Assembly: GCF_000744435.1 (NCBI RefSeq)
Contig: NZ_JQLX01000010.1
Location: forward strand, 234,089 to 298,088
Direction of reading: 5' to 3'
From: Hippea jasoniae
GTDB taxonomy: Bacteria; Campylobacterota_A; Desulfurellia; Desulfurellales; Hippeaceae
Length of the DNA: 64,000 bases
Shown here: piece after piece, positions 27,051-35,664 of the stretch
How positions within the stretch are numbered: the stretch's first letter is position 1
Layout of the letters: every line of letters begins with the position of its first letter
The notes under the pieces: model-generated
The model's database searches: none
What the model saw: the letters and a program-made list of their open reading frames with translations, nothing else
Told to the model about the DNA's origin: nothing
Translations under genes and position numbers: made by a program

Positions 27051-28016
27051 GAATTCTATCACCCTATCGGCAATTTCAGTGTGTTTTAGATCTCTGTAGC
27101 ATTTTAGGTTGTATGGGCAGTTTTTGGGATTGTTGCAGGGCTGGCAGTCAAGGCCTTTATAGAATACCTTGGTTTTGTCGTTTTCTAAAAACCAGCCGCC
27201 TGTTGGACCGCCTATAACGGCTGTTTTTGTTTTTTGACTAACGCCTATGTGACATACGAATGAATCGTTGCCCACCACACAGAATGCATCTTTAATTAAA
27301 GCGGCTGTTTGTTTGATTGTGAAGGGCTTTTCTATTAAGATGCCGCCAGAAAACTTTCTGCATATTGAGGCAATCGGTTTTTCTTTATCTGAACCATAGA
27401 TAATAATTGGGGTTAACTTGAAAGTCTCAGCAATTTTTTTTGATAATTTACCAAACTCCTCTGCAGACCACATTTTATGGGTTTTTCTTGCCGTTGGAGA
27501 AACAACAAAGTAGTTTTTTATATTTTTTGATTGAAGATAATTTAAAATAAACGCTTTGTCTTTTTGGTTAAAATAAAGCTCTGGCATAAACTTAGGGGGA
27601 TTTTCTATGCCAACTGCTTTGAGAATCTCCAATCGCTCAAAAGTTGTATAATCTTTAAAGGTTTGTTGGATGAGTGTGTTATAAAAAAGATTTGTTCCTT
27701 TTTTAAAAAAAGCTGCCCTGATTTTGGCATTGGAGAAGAGTGTTATACGTTGGCTTCTTGCCGTTCTTTGAAGATCTAAAATAGCATCGTATTTTTGCTT
27801 TCTTATAGTTATCCAAGCTTTTGCTTCTTCTAAAAAACCATTTTTTAATGTTATGAGATTATCTATGTAGGGGTTTAGGGTGAGAATATCTTTTGCAGCC
27901 TTTGAGGTTAAAAAATCAACCTTTACCTGCGGATAAACAGTTTTAATTGCCCTTGGTATGGAGCTTGAAAGCAACACATCGCCTAATTGTCTTAATTGAA
28001 TAACAAGAATTTTCAT
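27039..28016 (-). CDS. Glycosyltransferase family 9 (heptosyltransferase-like)
   Basis: A 325-residue GT-B enzyme of the ADP-heptose:LPS heptosyltransferase family, acting on the LPS core at the cytoplasmic face. MKILVIQLRQLGDVLLSS at the N-terminus, VSPTARKTHKMW in mid-protein and CVVGNDSFVCHIGVSQKTKTAVIGGPTG at about 240-268 (motif centre GNDSFVCHI) are family features. A C-terminal cysteine cluster (Cys at roughly 288-311: CQPCNNPKNCPYNLKC) is a common extension. No good Shine-Dalgarno is seen. The leader region holds the large inverted repeat at 28046-28141. Confidence 0.85.
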   Translation of the reverse strand: MKILVIQLRQLGDVLLSSSIPRAIKTVYPQVKVDFLTSKAAKDILTLNPYIDNLITLKNGFLEEAKAWITIRKQKYDAILDLQRTARSQRITLFSNAKIRAAFFKKGTNLFYNTLIQQTFKDYTTFERLEILKAVGIENPPKFMPELYFNQKDKAFILNYLQSKNIKNYFVVSPTARKTHKMWSAEEFGKLSKKIAETFKLTPIIIYGSDKEKPIASICRKFSGGILIEKPFTIKQTAALIKDAFCVVGNDSFVCHIGVSQKTKTAVIGGPTGGWFLENDKTKVFYKGLDCQPCNNPKNCPYNLKCYRDLKHTEIADRVIEFLSN

Positions 28017-28045
28017 TCACTCTACCACTATTCTGAACATTAGAC

Positions 28046-28141
28046 CCCGACCACCAGACCCCTTTATAGTCTGCACTGGCTTTATTATTTCAGTTTGCTT
28101 TATCAACCCAGCCAAGTTAATAGACTGGCCTGGTGGTCGGG
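28046..28141. repeat. Long imperfect inverted repeat directly after the VKOR gene
   Basis: CCCGACCACCAGACC (28046-28060) pairs with GGCCTGGTGGTCGGG (28127-28141), 14 of 15 bp. Inner arms AGTCT (28068-28072) with AGACT (28122-28126) and TGGCT (28077-28081) with AGCCA (28110-28114) extend the fold. The outer arm abuts the VKOR stop codon. There is no T run, so it is not a classical terminator. It may act as an mRNA end structure or be part of a mobile cassette. Confidence 0.75.
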
Positions 28142-28975
28142 TTAATCACACTTCCCACTTATTTTACACACGCCTTCGTCAAAATCAAAGCCTTTTTTGT
28201 CATTGATAATGTAGTTTAAATTATTGTTTGTAGCTTTGTCTGATAAATAGTTTAATATTGCATCCTCGCCAATGATTATTGTTTTTTTGCTTTTTGTATT
28301 TACAACCATTACAGGCACAACATCAATGTTAAAGATATCAAGCAGTGCCTTTTCTTGCTGTGGCGTTTTAAAGATTACTTTTAACTGTTTATTTTTTATA
28401 GTTTGTTTAAGTTTATTTATTACCTCCTCACAGTGAGGGCATCCCTGTTTATGAATAATGATTAGGCCTTCTTTCAAAGGATTTGGTTTTGTCTGATATG
28501 TAAGTATTGACATAGTTGTAAGTATGCCAAAAAAGGATATAAATCCGATTGTAAGTATAAAGTTTTTCTTTATCAGTCTTATCAATGCTAATGTAAAAAT
28601 CAATGTAAAAACAGAAATGCAAAATAGGCAGATTTTCTGTGCTACAAACAACTGATAACCTACAAGCACACCTTCAATGGATAACGCTGCTGCAGTTAAG
28701 TAATCGGCAATATTTGATAAAAGAGATATGTCTTTTTTGTAGAATGTTAAAACCGATAGATTAGAATAAAGCAGGGTTAGTATCCCGAATAAAACTCCTC
28801 CTGCCATAACTACATATATTTCATCTATTTTTAAACTTTGTTCTATAATTCTGCAGCCTTCAGCTGTGCAGATATTTCTACTGTTAAGCATAAGCACAAA
28901 TTGAAGCGTTGTAAGACAAAAACCTATAAAAGCTATGATGATTTCAGGCTTTTTTATTATTTCTTTTGCTTTCAT
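28142..28975 (-). CDS. VKOR-thioredoxin fusion protein (disulfide-bond formation)
   Basis: A 277-residue membrane protein. Residues 10-160 hold about five hydrophobic helices with a vitamin K epoxide reductase pattern: loop cysteines Cys36 and Cys41, and the CLFC active site (Cys116/Cys119) in a helix near the periplasm. A thioredoxin-like domain with CPHC (179-182) follows. Such fusions oxidise exported proteins and pass electrons to quinone, replacing DsbA plus DsbB. Two more cysteines lie at the extreme C-terminus (CKISGKC). The promoter TTGACT (29013-29008) and TATACT (28990-28985), spacer 17, ends 9 nt before the ATG. Long inverted repeats flank the gene on both sides. Confidence 0.88.
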   Translation of the reverse strand: MKAKEIIKKPEIIIAFIGFCLTTLQFVLMLNSRNICTAEGCRIIEQSLKIDEIYVVMAGGVLFGILTLLYSNLSVLTFYKKDISLLSNIADYLTAAALSIEGVLVGYQLFVAQKICLFCISVFTLIFTLALIRLIKKNFILTIGFISFFGILTTMSILTYQTKPNPLKEGLIIIHKQGCPHCEEVINKLKQTIKNKQLKVIFKTPQQEKALLDIFNIDVVPVMVVNTKSKKTIIIGEDAILNYLSDKATNNNLNYIINDKKGFDFDEGVCKISGKCD

Positions 28976-28984
28976 AGCTGATAG

Positions 28985-29013
28985 AGTATAGATAATTTAG
29001 TCACAGAAGTCAA
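28985..29013 (-). promoter_or_regulatory. Promoter of the VKOR gene
   Basis: Minus-strand TTGACT and TATACT with a 17 nt spacer; the predicted start falls 2-3 nt before the ATG, with no Shine-Dalgarno. Confidence 0.6.
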
Positions 29014-29016
29014 TTT

Positions 29017-29122
29017 CCCGAGCCGTTAAATTTAGAAAAAGTTGAGGTTTGATTATACATAAGTTTTTAGGTATATTGATTTTTTCAAATTAAAACACTC
29101 TTGATAAATTTAACGGCTCGGG
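29017..29122. repeat. Perfect 18 bp inverted repeat between divergent promoters
   Basis: CCCGAGCCGTTAAATTTA (29017-29034) is exactly complementary to the sequence at 29105-29122, with a 70 nt AT-rich loop. It fills the space between the -35 boxes of the VKOR gene (29013) and tsaE (29128). No target duplication is evident at its edges. Like the element at 28046-28141 it starts with CCCGA and ends with TCGGG. Confidence 0.85.
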
Positions 29123-29127
29123 GGGGC

Positions 29128-29156
29128 TTGAATTAAAAAGTTATTCATAGTATAAA
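29128..29156 (+). promoter_or_regulatory. Promoter of tsaE
   Basis: TTGAAT (29128-29133), a 17 nt spacer and TATAAA (29151-29156), ending 7 nt before the ATG at 29164; no Shine-Dalgarno. Confidence 0.6.
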
Positions 29157-29163
29157 ATAAACC

Positions 29164-29580
29164 ATGACAAAGAAAGACAGCTTTGAGAGTGATAATATTG
29201 AAACCACAAAAAAAATAGCTTATAAATTTGCAGATAGGTTTTTAAAAGGCAAAGATAGGGTTGTGGTTTTTTTAAAAGGCGATCTTGGAAGTGGCAAGAC
29301 AACTTTTGTAAGATTTATTCTTGAAAGTTTTGGTATAGGAGAAAGTGAGTTTGACGGTAGCCCATCTTTCACAATTATTAATAGTTATGGCAATATTCAC
29401 CATATAGACTTATACAGGATTGATGAGGATTTTGTGTATGAAACAGGTATTTTTGAAATGATTGAAAGTGGTGGTATTTTTTTGATAGAATGGCCCAAAG
29501 GTGGCATCGAAGCAGATATAATTGTTGAGTTTACTCAGATAGATGAAAACCGCAGGAGGATAGATGTATATTACAGCTAA
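29164..29580 (+). CDS. tsaE: tRNA threonylcarbamoyladenosine biosynthesis ATPase TsaE
   Basis: A 138-residue ATPase that works with TsaB, TsaC and TsaD to make t6A37 in tRNAs. Walker A is GDLGSGKTT (39-47); SPSFTIINSYG and HIDLYRI are the switch-like motifs and LIEWPKGG is the typical C-terminal patch. It overlaps aroE by 17 nt. The mRNA appears leaderless. Confidence 0.95.
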   Translation: MTKKDSFESDNIETTKKIAYKFADRFLKGKDRVVVFLKGDLGSGKTTFVRFILESFGIGESEFDGSPSFTIINSYGNIHHIDLYRIDEDFVYETGIFEMIESGGIFLIEWPKGGIEADIIVEFTQIDENRRRIDVYYS

Positions 29581-30388
29581 TACTGATATATTCTGTATAT
29601 TTGGTAATCCTGTAAAACATAGCTTATCACCAATTTTGCATAATTTTATGTTTGAGTATTACGGTATTGATGCAGTTTATGTGGCTTTTGAGGTTGAAGA
29701 TATTAAAAAAGCCCTTGAAAGCGTTAAAGCACTTTCAATTAAAGGATGCAACATTACATTGCCTTTTAAAGAGGATGCCTTCAGGTATGTAGATGAAATA
29801 GGCGATGATGATACGGCTTTTTTAGAAAGCGTTAATACAGTTAAAAATGAAAACGGCAGGCTTATTGGCTATAACACCGATTATCTTGGTTTTATCGATC
29901 TATTTGATGAGTATGCAAAGTTTTGCTCTGATAGTGATACAGTTGTGGTGCTTGGTGCTGGCGGAACAGCTGTAAGTGTGTTATATGGCCTGTATAAACT
30001 TGGCATAGAAAACATCTTTTTACTCAACAGAACACTTCAAAAAGCAGAAAGACTAAAAGAGAAGTTTGCAGGAAAACTTAACATTAAAGTAGGTTTACTG
30101 GATGATGCAATTATAAAAGAAGCCGATGTTTTGATTAATACCACAAGCGTTGGTATTGATAAAGAATCTTTACCGATTAAACCTGCAATACTTAAAAAAG
30201 ACGCAATTGTTGTTGATGTAATATACTTTGATACACCGCTTGTAAAAGAAGCATCAAAGCTTGGGCTTGCCGCTATAAACGGCATGGGAATGTTTGTGTC
30301 ACAGGCTTTTTATGCATTCAAAATATGGCATGGTGTTGAGTTTGATAAAATAGCAGCAGAAAACTTGCTAAAGGATATTGAGTTATGA
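29564..30388 (+). CDS. aroE: Shikimate dehydrogenase
   Basis: NADP-dependent reduction of 3-dehydroshikimate to shikimate in aromatic amino acid synthesis. The 274-residue protein has IFGNPVKHSLSP at the N-terminus (shikimate-binding Ser pair), GCNITLPFK with the catalytic Lys, YNTDYLGF, the nucleotide-binding GAGGTAVS and a C-terminal NGMGMFVSQAFYAF. It overlaps both tsaE and pilB, so the pilus genes are transcriptionally tied to these housekeeping genes. Confidence 0.95.
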   Translation: MYITANTDIFCIFGNPVKHSLSPILHNFMFEYYGIDAVYVAFEVEDIKKALESVKALSIKGCNITLPFKEDAFRYVDEIGDDDTAFLESVNTVKNENGRLIGYNTDYLGFIDLFDEYAKFCSDSDTVVVLGAGGTAVSVLYGLYKLGIENIFLLNRTLQKAERLKEKFAGKLNIKVGLLDDAIIKEADVLINTTSVGIDKESLPIKPAILKKDAIVVDVIYFDTPLVKEASKLGLAAINGMGMFVSQAFYAFKIWHGVEFDKIAAENLLKDIEL

Positions 30389-32079
30389 CAACGCTACTTG
30401 GTCAGCTTCTTTTATGGAATAATATTATTACCCAGCAACAGCTTGATGAGGCGCTTGAGGAGCAAAAGAAATCAAAAAAGAAATTAGGCACAATCTTAGT
30501 AGAAAAGGGTTTTGTTTCAGAAAAAACATTAAACGAATTTTTAAGCAAACAGTACGGTGTTGAGCCAATAGATTTATCAGATATTGAAATTCCAAATGAA
30601 GTAATAAAAAAGGTTCCCGCACAGATTGCCAAAAAATACACCTTAATCCCCGTAGCCATAGAGAAAAATAAGCTTAAGGTTGCTGTTTCAGATCCTACAA
30701 ATATTCTGGCTTTAGATGAGGTTAGATTTGTTACAGGCATGAATGTTGTCCCGCTTTTTTCAAACGAAAGGGCAATTATCAGAGCAATTGATAAATATTA
30801 CGGCACCTCAAAAGAGCTTGAAGAGATAGCCGATGAGTTGACCGAGTATTCCTCCGAAATAGATGTTTTAAAGGACGAGGAGGAGTTAAATGTAGAGGAT
30901 TTAGAAAAATCCGCAGAAGATGAGCCTATTATTAAACTTGCCAATACTGTTTTATCAAGGGCTGTTTCAAGCGGTGCAAGTGATATCCATATAGAGCCTT
31001 ACGAAAATGAGTTAAGGATTAGATACAGAATAGATGGCAAACTCAAAACCGTTATGACATTTGCAAGAAGTATGGCTCCAAAGCTTGTCTCCCGTTTTAA
31101 GATTATGTCTAAACTCAATATAGCAGAAAAAAGGCTGCCGCAGGATGGAAGGATTAGAATTAAGTCAGCAGGTAAGGATATCGATTTGAGGGTTTCTACG
31201 CTACCTACCGTATTTGGCGAAAAAGTTGTTATGAGAATATTGGATCGAAGCTCAGTCAGAGTTGAGCTTGAGCAACTGGGTTTTGAAAGAAACGATTTGA
31301 AACGGTATATGGATGCCATACATAAACCATACGGTATGATTTTAGTTACAGGCCCAACAGGTTCAGGTAAAACAACGACACTGTATGCATCATTGAATAA
31401 AATAAACAGAGAAGATGTAAATATAATGACAGCTGAAGATCCAGTTGAGTATAACATCGAGGGTATCAATCAGGTGCATGTTAGAGAGGATATAGGCTTA
31501 ACATTTGCATCGGCTTTAAGATCATTTTTGCGTCAGGATCCTGATGTAATAATGGTTGGAGAAATCAGGGATAGCGAAACAGCAGAAATAGCCATAAGGG
31601 CAGCTTTAACAGGCCATCTTGTATTTTCAACACTCCATACAAACGATGCACCCTCAACAGTGATGAGGCTTGCGGATATGGGAGTTGAACGCTATTTAAT
31701 TGCCTCAAGCCTTATATTGGTGCTTGCTCAAAGGCTTGTAAGAAAGATATGCCCCTACTGTAAAACGCAGTTAGATATTCCGCCTGCAGCATTGGAGGAG
31801 ATAGGGTTTTCTAAAGAAGAGGCAAAAACAGTTAAAGTGTTTAAAGGTAAAGGGTGTGATAACTGCAACGACACGGGTTATAAAGGCAGAATTGCTTTGT
31901 ATGAGGTAATGCCTGTTTCAGATACAATCAGGAGGATGATACTTGAGGGAGCAAGTGTTGAGGAGTTGAGAAATCAGGCAATTAAGGAAGGTATGTCAAC
32001 TTTGAGAACAAGTGGTCTTAAGAAAATCAAAGAGGGTGTTACAACAATAGAAGAAGTTATGAATGTTACATTTAAATAA
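30385..32079 (+). CDS. pilB: Type IV pilus extension ATPase PilB
   Basis: A 564-residue GspE/PilB-family hexameric ATPase that powers pilin polymerisation from the cytoplasm. It has the N-terminal MshEN-type domain (LGQLLLWNNIITQQQLDEAL, quoted as its first 20 residues), a second N-terminal domain, Walker A GPTGSGKTTT at about 321-330, the Asp and His boxes, and the tetracysteine zinc site CPYC (about 455) with CDNC (about 490). It is ATGA-coupled to aroE and 19 nt ahead of pilT. MshEN domains of this family can bind c-di-GMP, which fits the HD-GYP genes nearby. Confidence 0.93.
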   Translation: MTTLLGQLLLWNNIITQQQLDEALEEQKKSKKKLGTILVEKGFVSEKTLNEFLSKQYGVEPIDLSDIEIPNEVIKKVPAQIAKKYTLIPVAIEKNKLKVAVSDPTNILALDEVRFVTGMNVVPLFSNERAIIRAIDKYYGTSKELEEIADELTEYSSEIDVLKDEEELNVEDLEKSAEDEPIIKLANTVLSRAVSSGASDIHIEPYENELRIRYRIDGKLKTVMTFARSMAPKLVSRFKIMSKLNIAEKRLPQDGRIRIKSAGKDIDLRVSTLPTVFGEKVVMRILDRSSVRVELEQLGFERNDLKRYMDAIHKPYGMILVTGPTGSGKTTTLYASLNKINREDVNIMTAEDPVEYNIEGINQVHVREDIGLTFASALRSFLRQDPDVIMVGEIRDSETAEIAIRAALTGHLVFSTLHTNDAPSTVMRLADMGVERYLIASSLILVLAQRLVRKICPYCKTQLDIPPAALEEIGFSKEEAKTVKVFKGKGCDNCNDTGYKGRIALYEVMPVSDTIRRMILEGASVEELRNQAIKEGMSTLRTSGLKKIKEGVTTIEEVMNVTFK

Positions 32080-32098
32080 ATAGCATAAGGAGTTTTAT

Positions 32099-33193
32099 AT
32101 GGGAAAGATTCCAAATGACCTTGTAGAGCTACTTGAAAAGTTGATTTCTGAAGGTGGTTCGGATTTGCATATAACGGCAGGGGCAAAGCCAAAAATAAGA
32201 TTACACGGTGATTTAGTAGACCTTGATGAATACGATCCATTAACACCTGCTGAGGCTCAAAACCTCTGCTACAGCGTTATGACTGAGCTTCAGAAAAAAA
32301 AGCTTGAGGAACAGTTTGATGTTGATTTTTCCTTTGGAATACAAAGACTCTCCCGTTTTAGAGCTAATGTGTATATCCAGCGTGGCTCTGTTGCAGGAGC
32401 GTTCAGGATGATTCCCTACGAGATACCGCCGTTTGAGCAGTTGGGCATTCCTCCTGTTGTGCAAAAATTTGCAAGTTTGAAAAAAGGCCTTGTGCTTGTG
32501 ACAGGCCCCACAGGCAGTGGAAAGTCAACCACACTTGCCGCTTTAATTGATAAGATTAACAAAGAGCGGAAGGTGCATATAATAACGATAGAGGACCCAA
32601 TTGAGTTTACATACTCCCACAAAATGGCTTTAATCGATCAAAGAGAGGTTGGCAGTGATGTATTGAGTTTTGCTTCGGCTCTAAAGCATATTCTAAGGCA
32701 GGATCCGGATGTTATTTTGGTTGGTGAGATGAGGGATTTAGAAACCATTCAGGCAGCATTAACCGTTGCAGAGACAGGCCATCTTGTTTTTGCAACACTG
32801 CATACAAACTCAGCACCAGAAACAATCAACAGAATTGTTGATGTATTCCCTCCTAATCAACAGGAACAGGTTAGAACCCAATTGTCTGTCTCACTTCAGG
32901 GTGTTGTCTCACAAACTTTAATTAAGAGGAAGGATGGCAAGGGCAGGGTGCTTGCGATGGAGATTATGATACCAACCCCCGCAATCAGAAACCTAATCAG
33001 AGAGAATAAAATCCCACAGATCTATTCAACCATGCAGATGGGGCAGGCTGAGACAGGCATGATGACTATGAATCAATCGATTGTTGGATTGTATAAAAAG
33101 GGCTTGATCAGTTATGAGTCTGCTTTGGATGCCTCAAACGATAAAAAAGCACTGCAGCGTGAGCTTGACAAGATAAAATACGCAAAGGGGTAG
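32099..33193 (+). CDS. pilT: Type IV pilus retraction ATPase PilT
   Basis: A 364-residue retraction motor. GGSDLHITAGAKPKIRLHGD at the N-terminus, Walker A GPTGSGKST near residue 136, GEMRDLETIQAALTVAETGH and the late NRIVDVFPP are diagnostic of PilT and set it apart from PilB. AAGGAG precedes the ATG. Its presence implies twitching or retractable pili. Confidence 0.95.
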   Translation: MGKIPNDLVELLEKLISEGGSDLHITAGAKPKIRLHGDLVDLDEYDPLTPAEAQNLCYSVMTELQKKKLEEQFDVDFSFGIQRLSRFRANVYIQRGSVAGAFRMIPYEIPPFEQLGIPPVVQKFASLKKGLVLVTGPTGSGKSTTLAALIDKINKERKVHIITIEDPIEFTYSHKMALIDQREVGSDVLSFASALKHILRQDPDVILVGEMRDLETIQAALTVAETGHLVFATLHTNSAPETINRIVDVFPPNQQEQVRTQLSVSLQGVVSQTLIKRKDGKGRVLAMEIMIPTPAIRNLIRENKIPQIYSTMQMGQAETGMMTMNQSIVGLYKKGLISYESALDASNDKKALQRELDKIKYAKG

Positions 33194-33196
33194 TTT

Positions 33197-34402
33197 ATGC
33201 CGTATTTTCGCTGGAAAGGTAGAGATCAAAAGGGCAGAACAAGAAAAGGTGAGATTATAGCGGCAAACAGGAATGAGGCGCTTGCTAAACTCAAAAGCAA
33301 AAGAATATCTGTTATTAAGCTTAAACCTGCACCAAAAGATATAGAGCTGCCATTTTTGAAACCGAAGATTAAAGAGAAAGAGCTGATGGTTGTTACAAAG
33401 CAGCTTGCAAGTATGTTATCAAGCGGTTTGCCGCTGGATGAGTCGCTTAATATTATGGCTGAGCAGGCAGAGTCAAAAAAGATGGGTGAAATTTTATACG
33501 ACATCAAGTTACGTGTTGAGGGTGGCGCAAGCCTTTCCCAGGCTTTAAATCATCATAAAACTGTATTTTCTCCCATGTATATCCATATGGTTAATGCAGG
33601 CGAGCAAACAGGTAACTTAGATGGCGTTTTGCAAAGGCTTGCCGATATGATGGAAAAGCATATAGCTTTGAAAAGAAAAGTCAAAGGTGCATTGATTTAT
33701 CCCACGATTGTTACGATTGTTGCTGTTGGCGTTATTGCCCTTATTATGACCTTTGTTATTCCTACATTTGCAAATCTATATACCTCAAGCGGTATGGAAT
33801 TACCTCTCCCAACCCAGATTGTCATAAACATCAGTATGTTTATGAAACACAATTTTTTATATATGCTGGCAGGTATTATAGCCTTTGTTATTGGTGTGCG
33901 ATTCTCTTATAAGCGGTTTATTGGTTTTAGGCGATTTATGGACAAACTCCTTCTACATCTGCCTGTTTTTGGCATACTGGCAAAAAAAGGCTCAATAGCA
34001 AACTTTACAACGATTCTTGCCTCTTTGAGTGCAAGCGGTATAGATATTCTTGATGCTTTGGATATATCGGCAAAAACGGCTGGCAATTTAGTGATTGAGG
34101 AGACGCTGCTTGAAGTTAAGGATATGGTCAAAAAGGGTGAAAATTTATCGTATGCCATGTCTTATTCTGGTGAGTTTCCCGATATGGTCATTCAGATGGT
34201 TGCTGTGGGTGAGGAGACAGGAACACTGGATGAGATGATGCAAAAGATTTCTCATTATTATGAGGCTGAAGTGGATGATGCTGTCAAAAATTTAACCTCA
34301 ATGATAGAGCCTATCATTATTATTGTGCTTGGTGGTGCGATTGGATTTTTAGTTATTTCTATGTATCTGCCGATCTTTAAGATGGGTGAGACGATTAAAT
34401 AA
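33197..34402 (+). CDS. pilC: Type IV pilus inner-membrane platform protein PilC
   Basis: A 401-residue GspF/PilC-family protein with two T2SSF repeats (about 65-190 and 270-395) and three membrane helices (about 170-195, 215-240, 370-395). It connects the ATPases to the growing pilus. KQLASMLSSGLPLDESL and VGEETGTLDEMM are typical repeat starts. It lies 3 nt after pilT and completes the pilB-pilT-pilC motor block. Confidence 0.95.
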   Translation: MPYFRWKGRDQKGRTRKGEIIAANRNEALAKLKSKRISVIKLKPAPKDIELPFLKPKIKEKELMVVTKQLASMLSSGLPLDESLNIMAEQAESKKMGEILYDIKLRVEGGASLSQALNHHKTVFSPMYIHMVNAGEQTGNLDGVLQRLADMMEKHIALKRKVKGALIYPTIVTIVAVGVIALIMTFVIPTFANLYTSSGMELPLPTQIVINISMFMKHNFLYMLAGIIAFVIGVRFSYKRFIGFRRFMDKLLLHLPVFGILAKKGSIANFTTILASLSASGIDILDALDISAKTAGNLVIEETLLEVKDMVKKGENLSYAMSYSGEFPDMVIQMVAVGEETGTLDEMMQKISHYYEAEVDDAVKNLTSMIEPIIIIVLGGAIGFLVISMYLPIFKMGETIK

Positions 34403-34428
34403 GGTATTATTTTTGCTAACTTTAAGTG

Positions 34429-35664
34429 ATGTATAGAATTGGTGGCTTTAAAAACGGTGTCGTTATAATTCTAACATCCTCAGACGATGTTCGTTATGCT
34501 GTTATTAAAAAAGGAAGAGTAAAGAAAACAGATGTCTGTCCATTTGATAAATTAAGCCAGCTAAAAAGCAAGTATAAGCTAAACAGGGCTGTTGTTGGCT
34601 TTTTGAGTGAGCTAACCTATTTTGACAGAACAACATTCAGAATTAAAAATAAAAAGTTTTTGAAGTTAGCTATAAGAAGATACCTGAACGAGCAGGCAGT
34701 ATTTGCCGAGGATTTTGATTTTAGATTTAGTATAGTCAATATGAGGGATGTTGCAGATGTGTTTATCTGCGGTGTGCCAAAGTCTGATTTGCACAGGATT
34801 GAGGCTATAAAGAGGTTTTTTGTAGTAGAAGCTGTGATGCCTGTTGAAATAGCTGTCTTAAATTACTGCAAAAAAGCAACAAACGCAGAAGAGGCCGTTT
34901 TTGTTTATGATAATCTCAGGGTCGATCTTGCTACAGAAGACGGCGTTATCTCCTCTCGAAGATTATCGCCCTATGAGGAAGAGGAGCTTGGAGGCGAAAA
35001 TAGATGTATCTTAAAGGATAATGAGATATTTGTCGCTCTTTGCAATATCGACAAAAATTTTGATTTTTTAGATGCTGATTATATTAACAAAAACCTCTCT
35101 TATGAATTATCTAAGGTAGCTTTGTTTGTCAGTGTATTTTTTGCTGTAGTGGTTTTGTTGTTTGCCTATCAAAAATACAGCAGCTATAAAAATTTAAAAT
35201 CGCAATTTGACCAAAAAATGGCTTTTTATAAAAGCTTGAACAGTTATGTAAATTCTTCAATTCCATCTGAAGAGGAAAAAGAAAACCTTAAAAAAATAGA
35301 CCAGCTGATAAAACTTGAAAACAAACAGCTTGATCTACCTAAATTGTTGAATTTTATAACAGCCATTATACCACAGCCCTTTAAGCTTGAAGAGCTTGGT
35401 GTTTCAAAAAATGCTCAAAAAAGCTCTAATAGCAATCCATATTCTCAGGCTAACAATAATGCATTACAAAGCAGCGACCAATACAGCATTAAGCTTTTAC
35501 TTACCTGCAACTGCAGTTATAAAAAATCAAAGGAGCTGGTGAAGGAATTTATGGGTGAGCTAACAAAAAAGGTTAAACAGCCTAAAGCAGATCTGAACTA
35601 CACAGATGAAGAAAATATGGCTATTCTAAAGGCAAGCTTTAAGGTAGAAGGAGAGAAATTTTAA
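34429..35664 (+). CDS. MshI/GspL-like pilus biogenesis protein (PilM-PilN fusion type)
   Basis: A 411-residue bitopic protein. The N-terminal 220 residues have a weak actin-like (PilM/GspL) pattern. One membrane helix (about 229-247) is followed by a coiled segment and a periplasmic C-terminal domain as in PilN/GspL. This layout and its place before the second ATPase match MshI of MSHA clusters; family assignment is by architecture and position rather than clear motifs. ATG at 34429 is used; a GTG at 34426 is possible. Its stop overlaps the next start (TAATG). Confidence 0.6.
   Translation: MYRIGGFKNGVVIILTSSDDVRYAVIKKGRVKKTDVCPFDKLSQLKSKYKLNRAVVGFLSELTYFDRTTFRIKNKKFLKLAIRRYLNEQAVFAEDFDFRFSIVNMRDVADVFICGVPKSDLHRIEAIKRFFVVEAVMPVEIAVLNYCKKATNAEEAVFVYDNLRVDLATEDGVISSRRLSPYEEEELGGENRCILKDNEIFVALCNIDKNFDFLDADYINKNLSYELSKVALFVSVFFAVVVLLFAYQKYSSYKNLKSQFDQKMAFYKSLNSYVNSSIPSEEEKENLKKIDQLIKLENKQLDLPKLLNFITAIIPQPFKLEELGVSKNAQKSSNSNPYSQANNNALQSSDQYSIKLLLTCNCSYKKSKELVKEFMGELTKKVKQPKADLNYTDEENMAILKASFKVEGEKF

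Noticed and set aside
28046..28141. Classical Rho-independent terminator after the VKOR gene
   Set aside because: The stem is strong but no T run follows it on either strand.
28046..29122. Integron-type attC sites flanking the VKOR gene
   Set aside because: GTTRRRY and RYYYAAC-like heptamers occur in the second repeat but in reversed order, and the first repeat lacks them; there is no integrase in the window.
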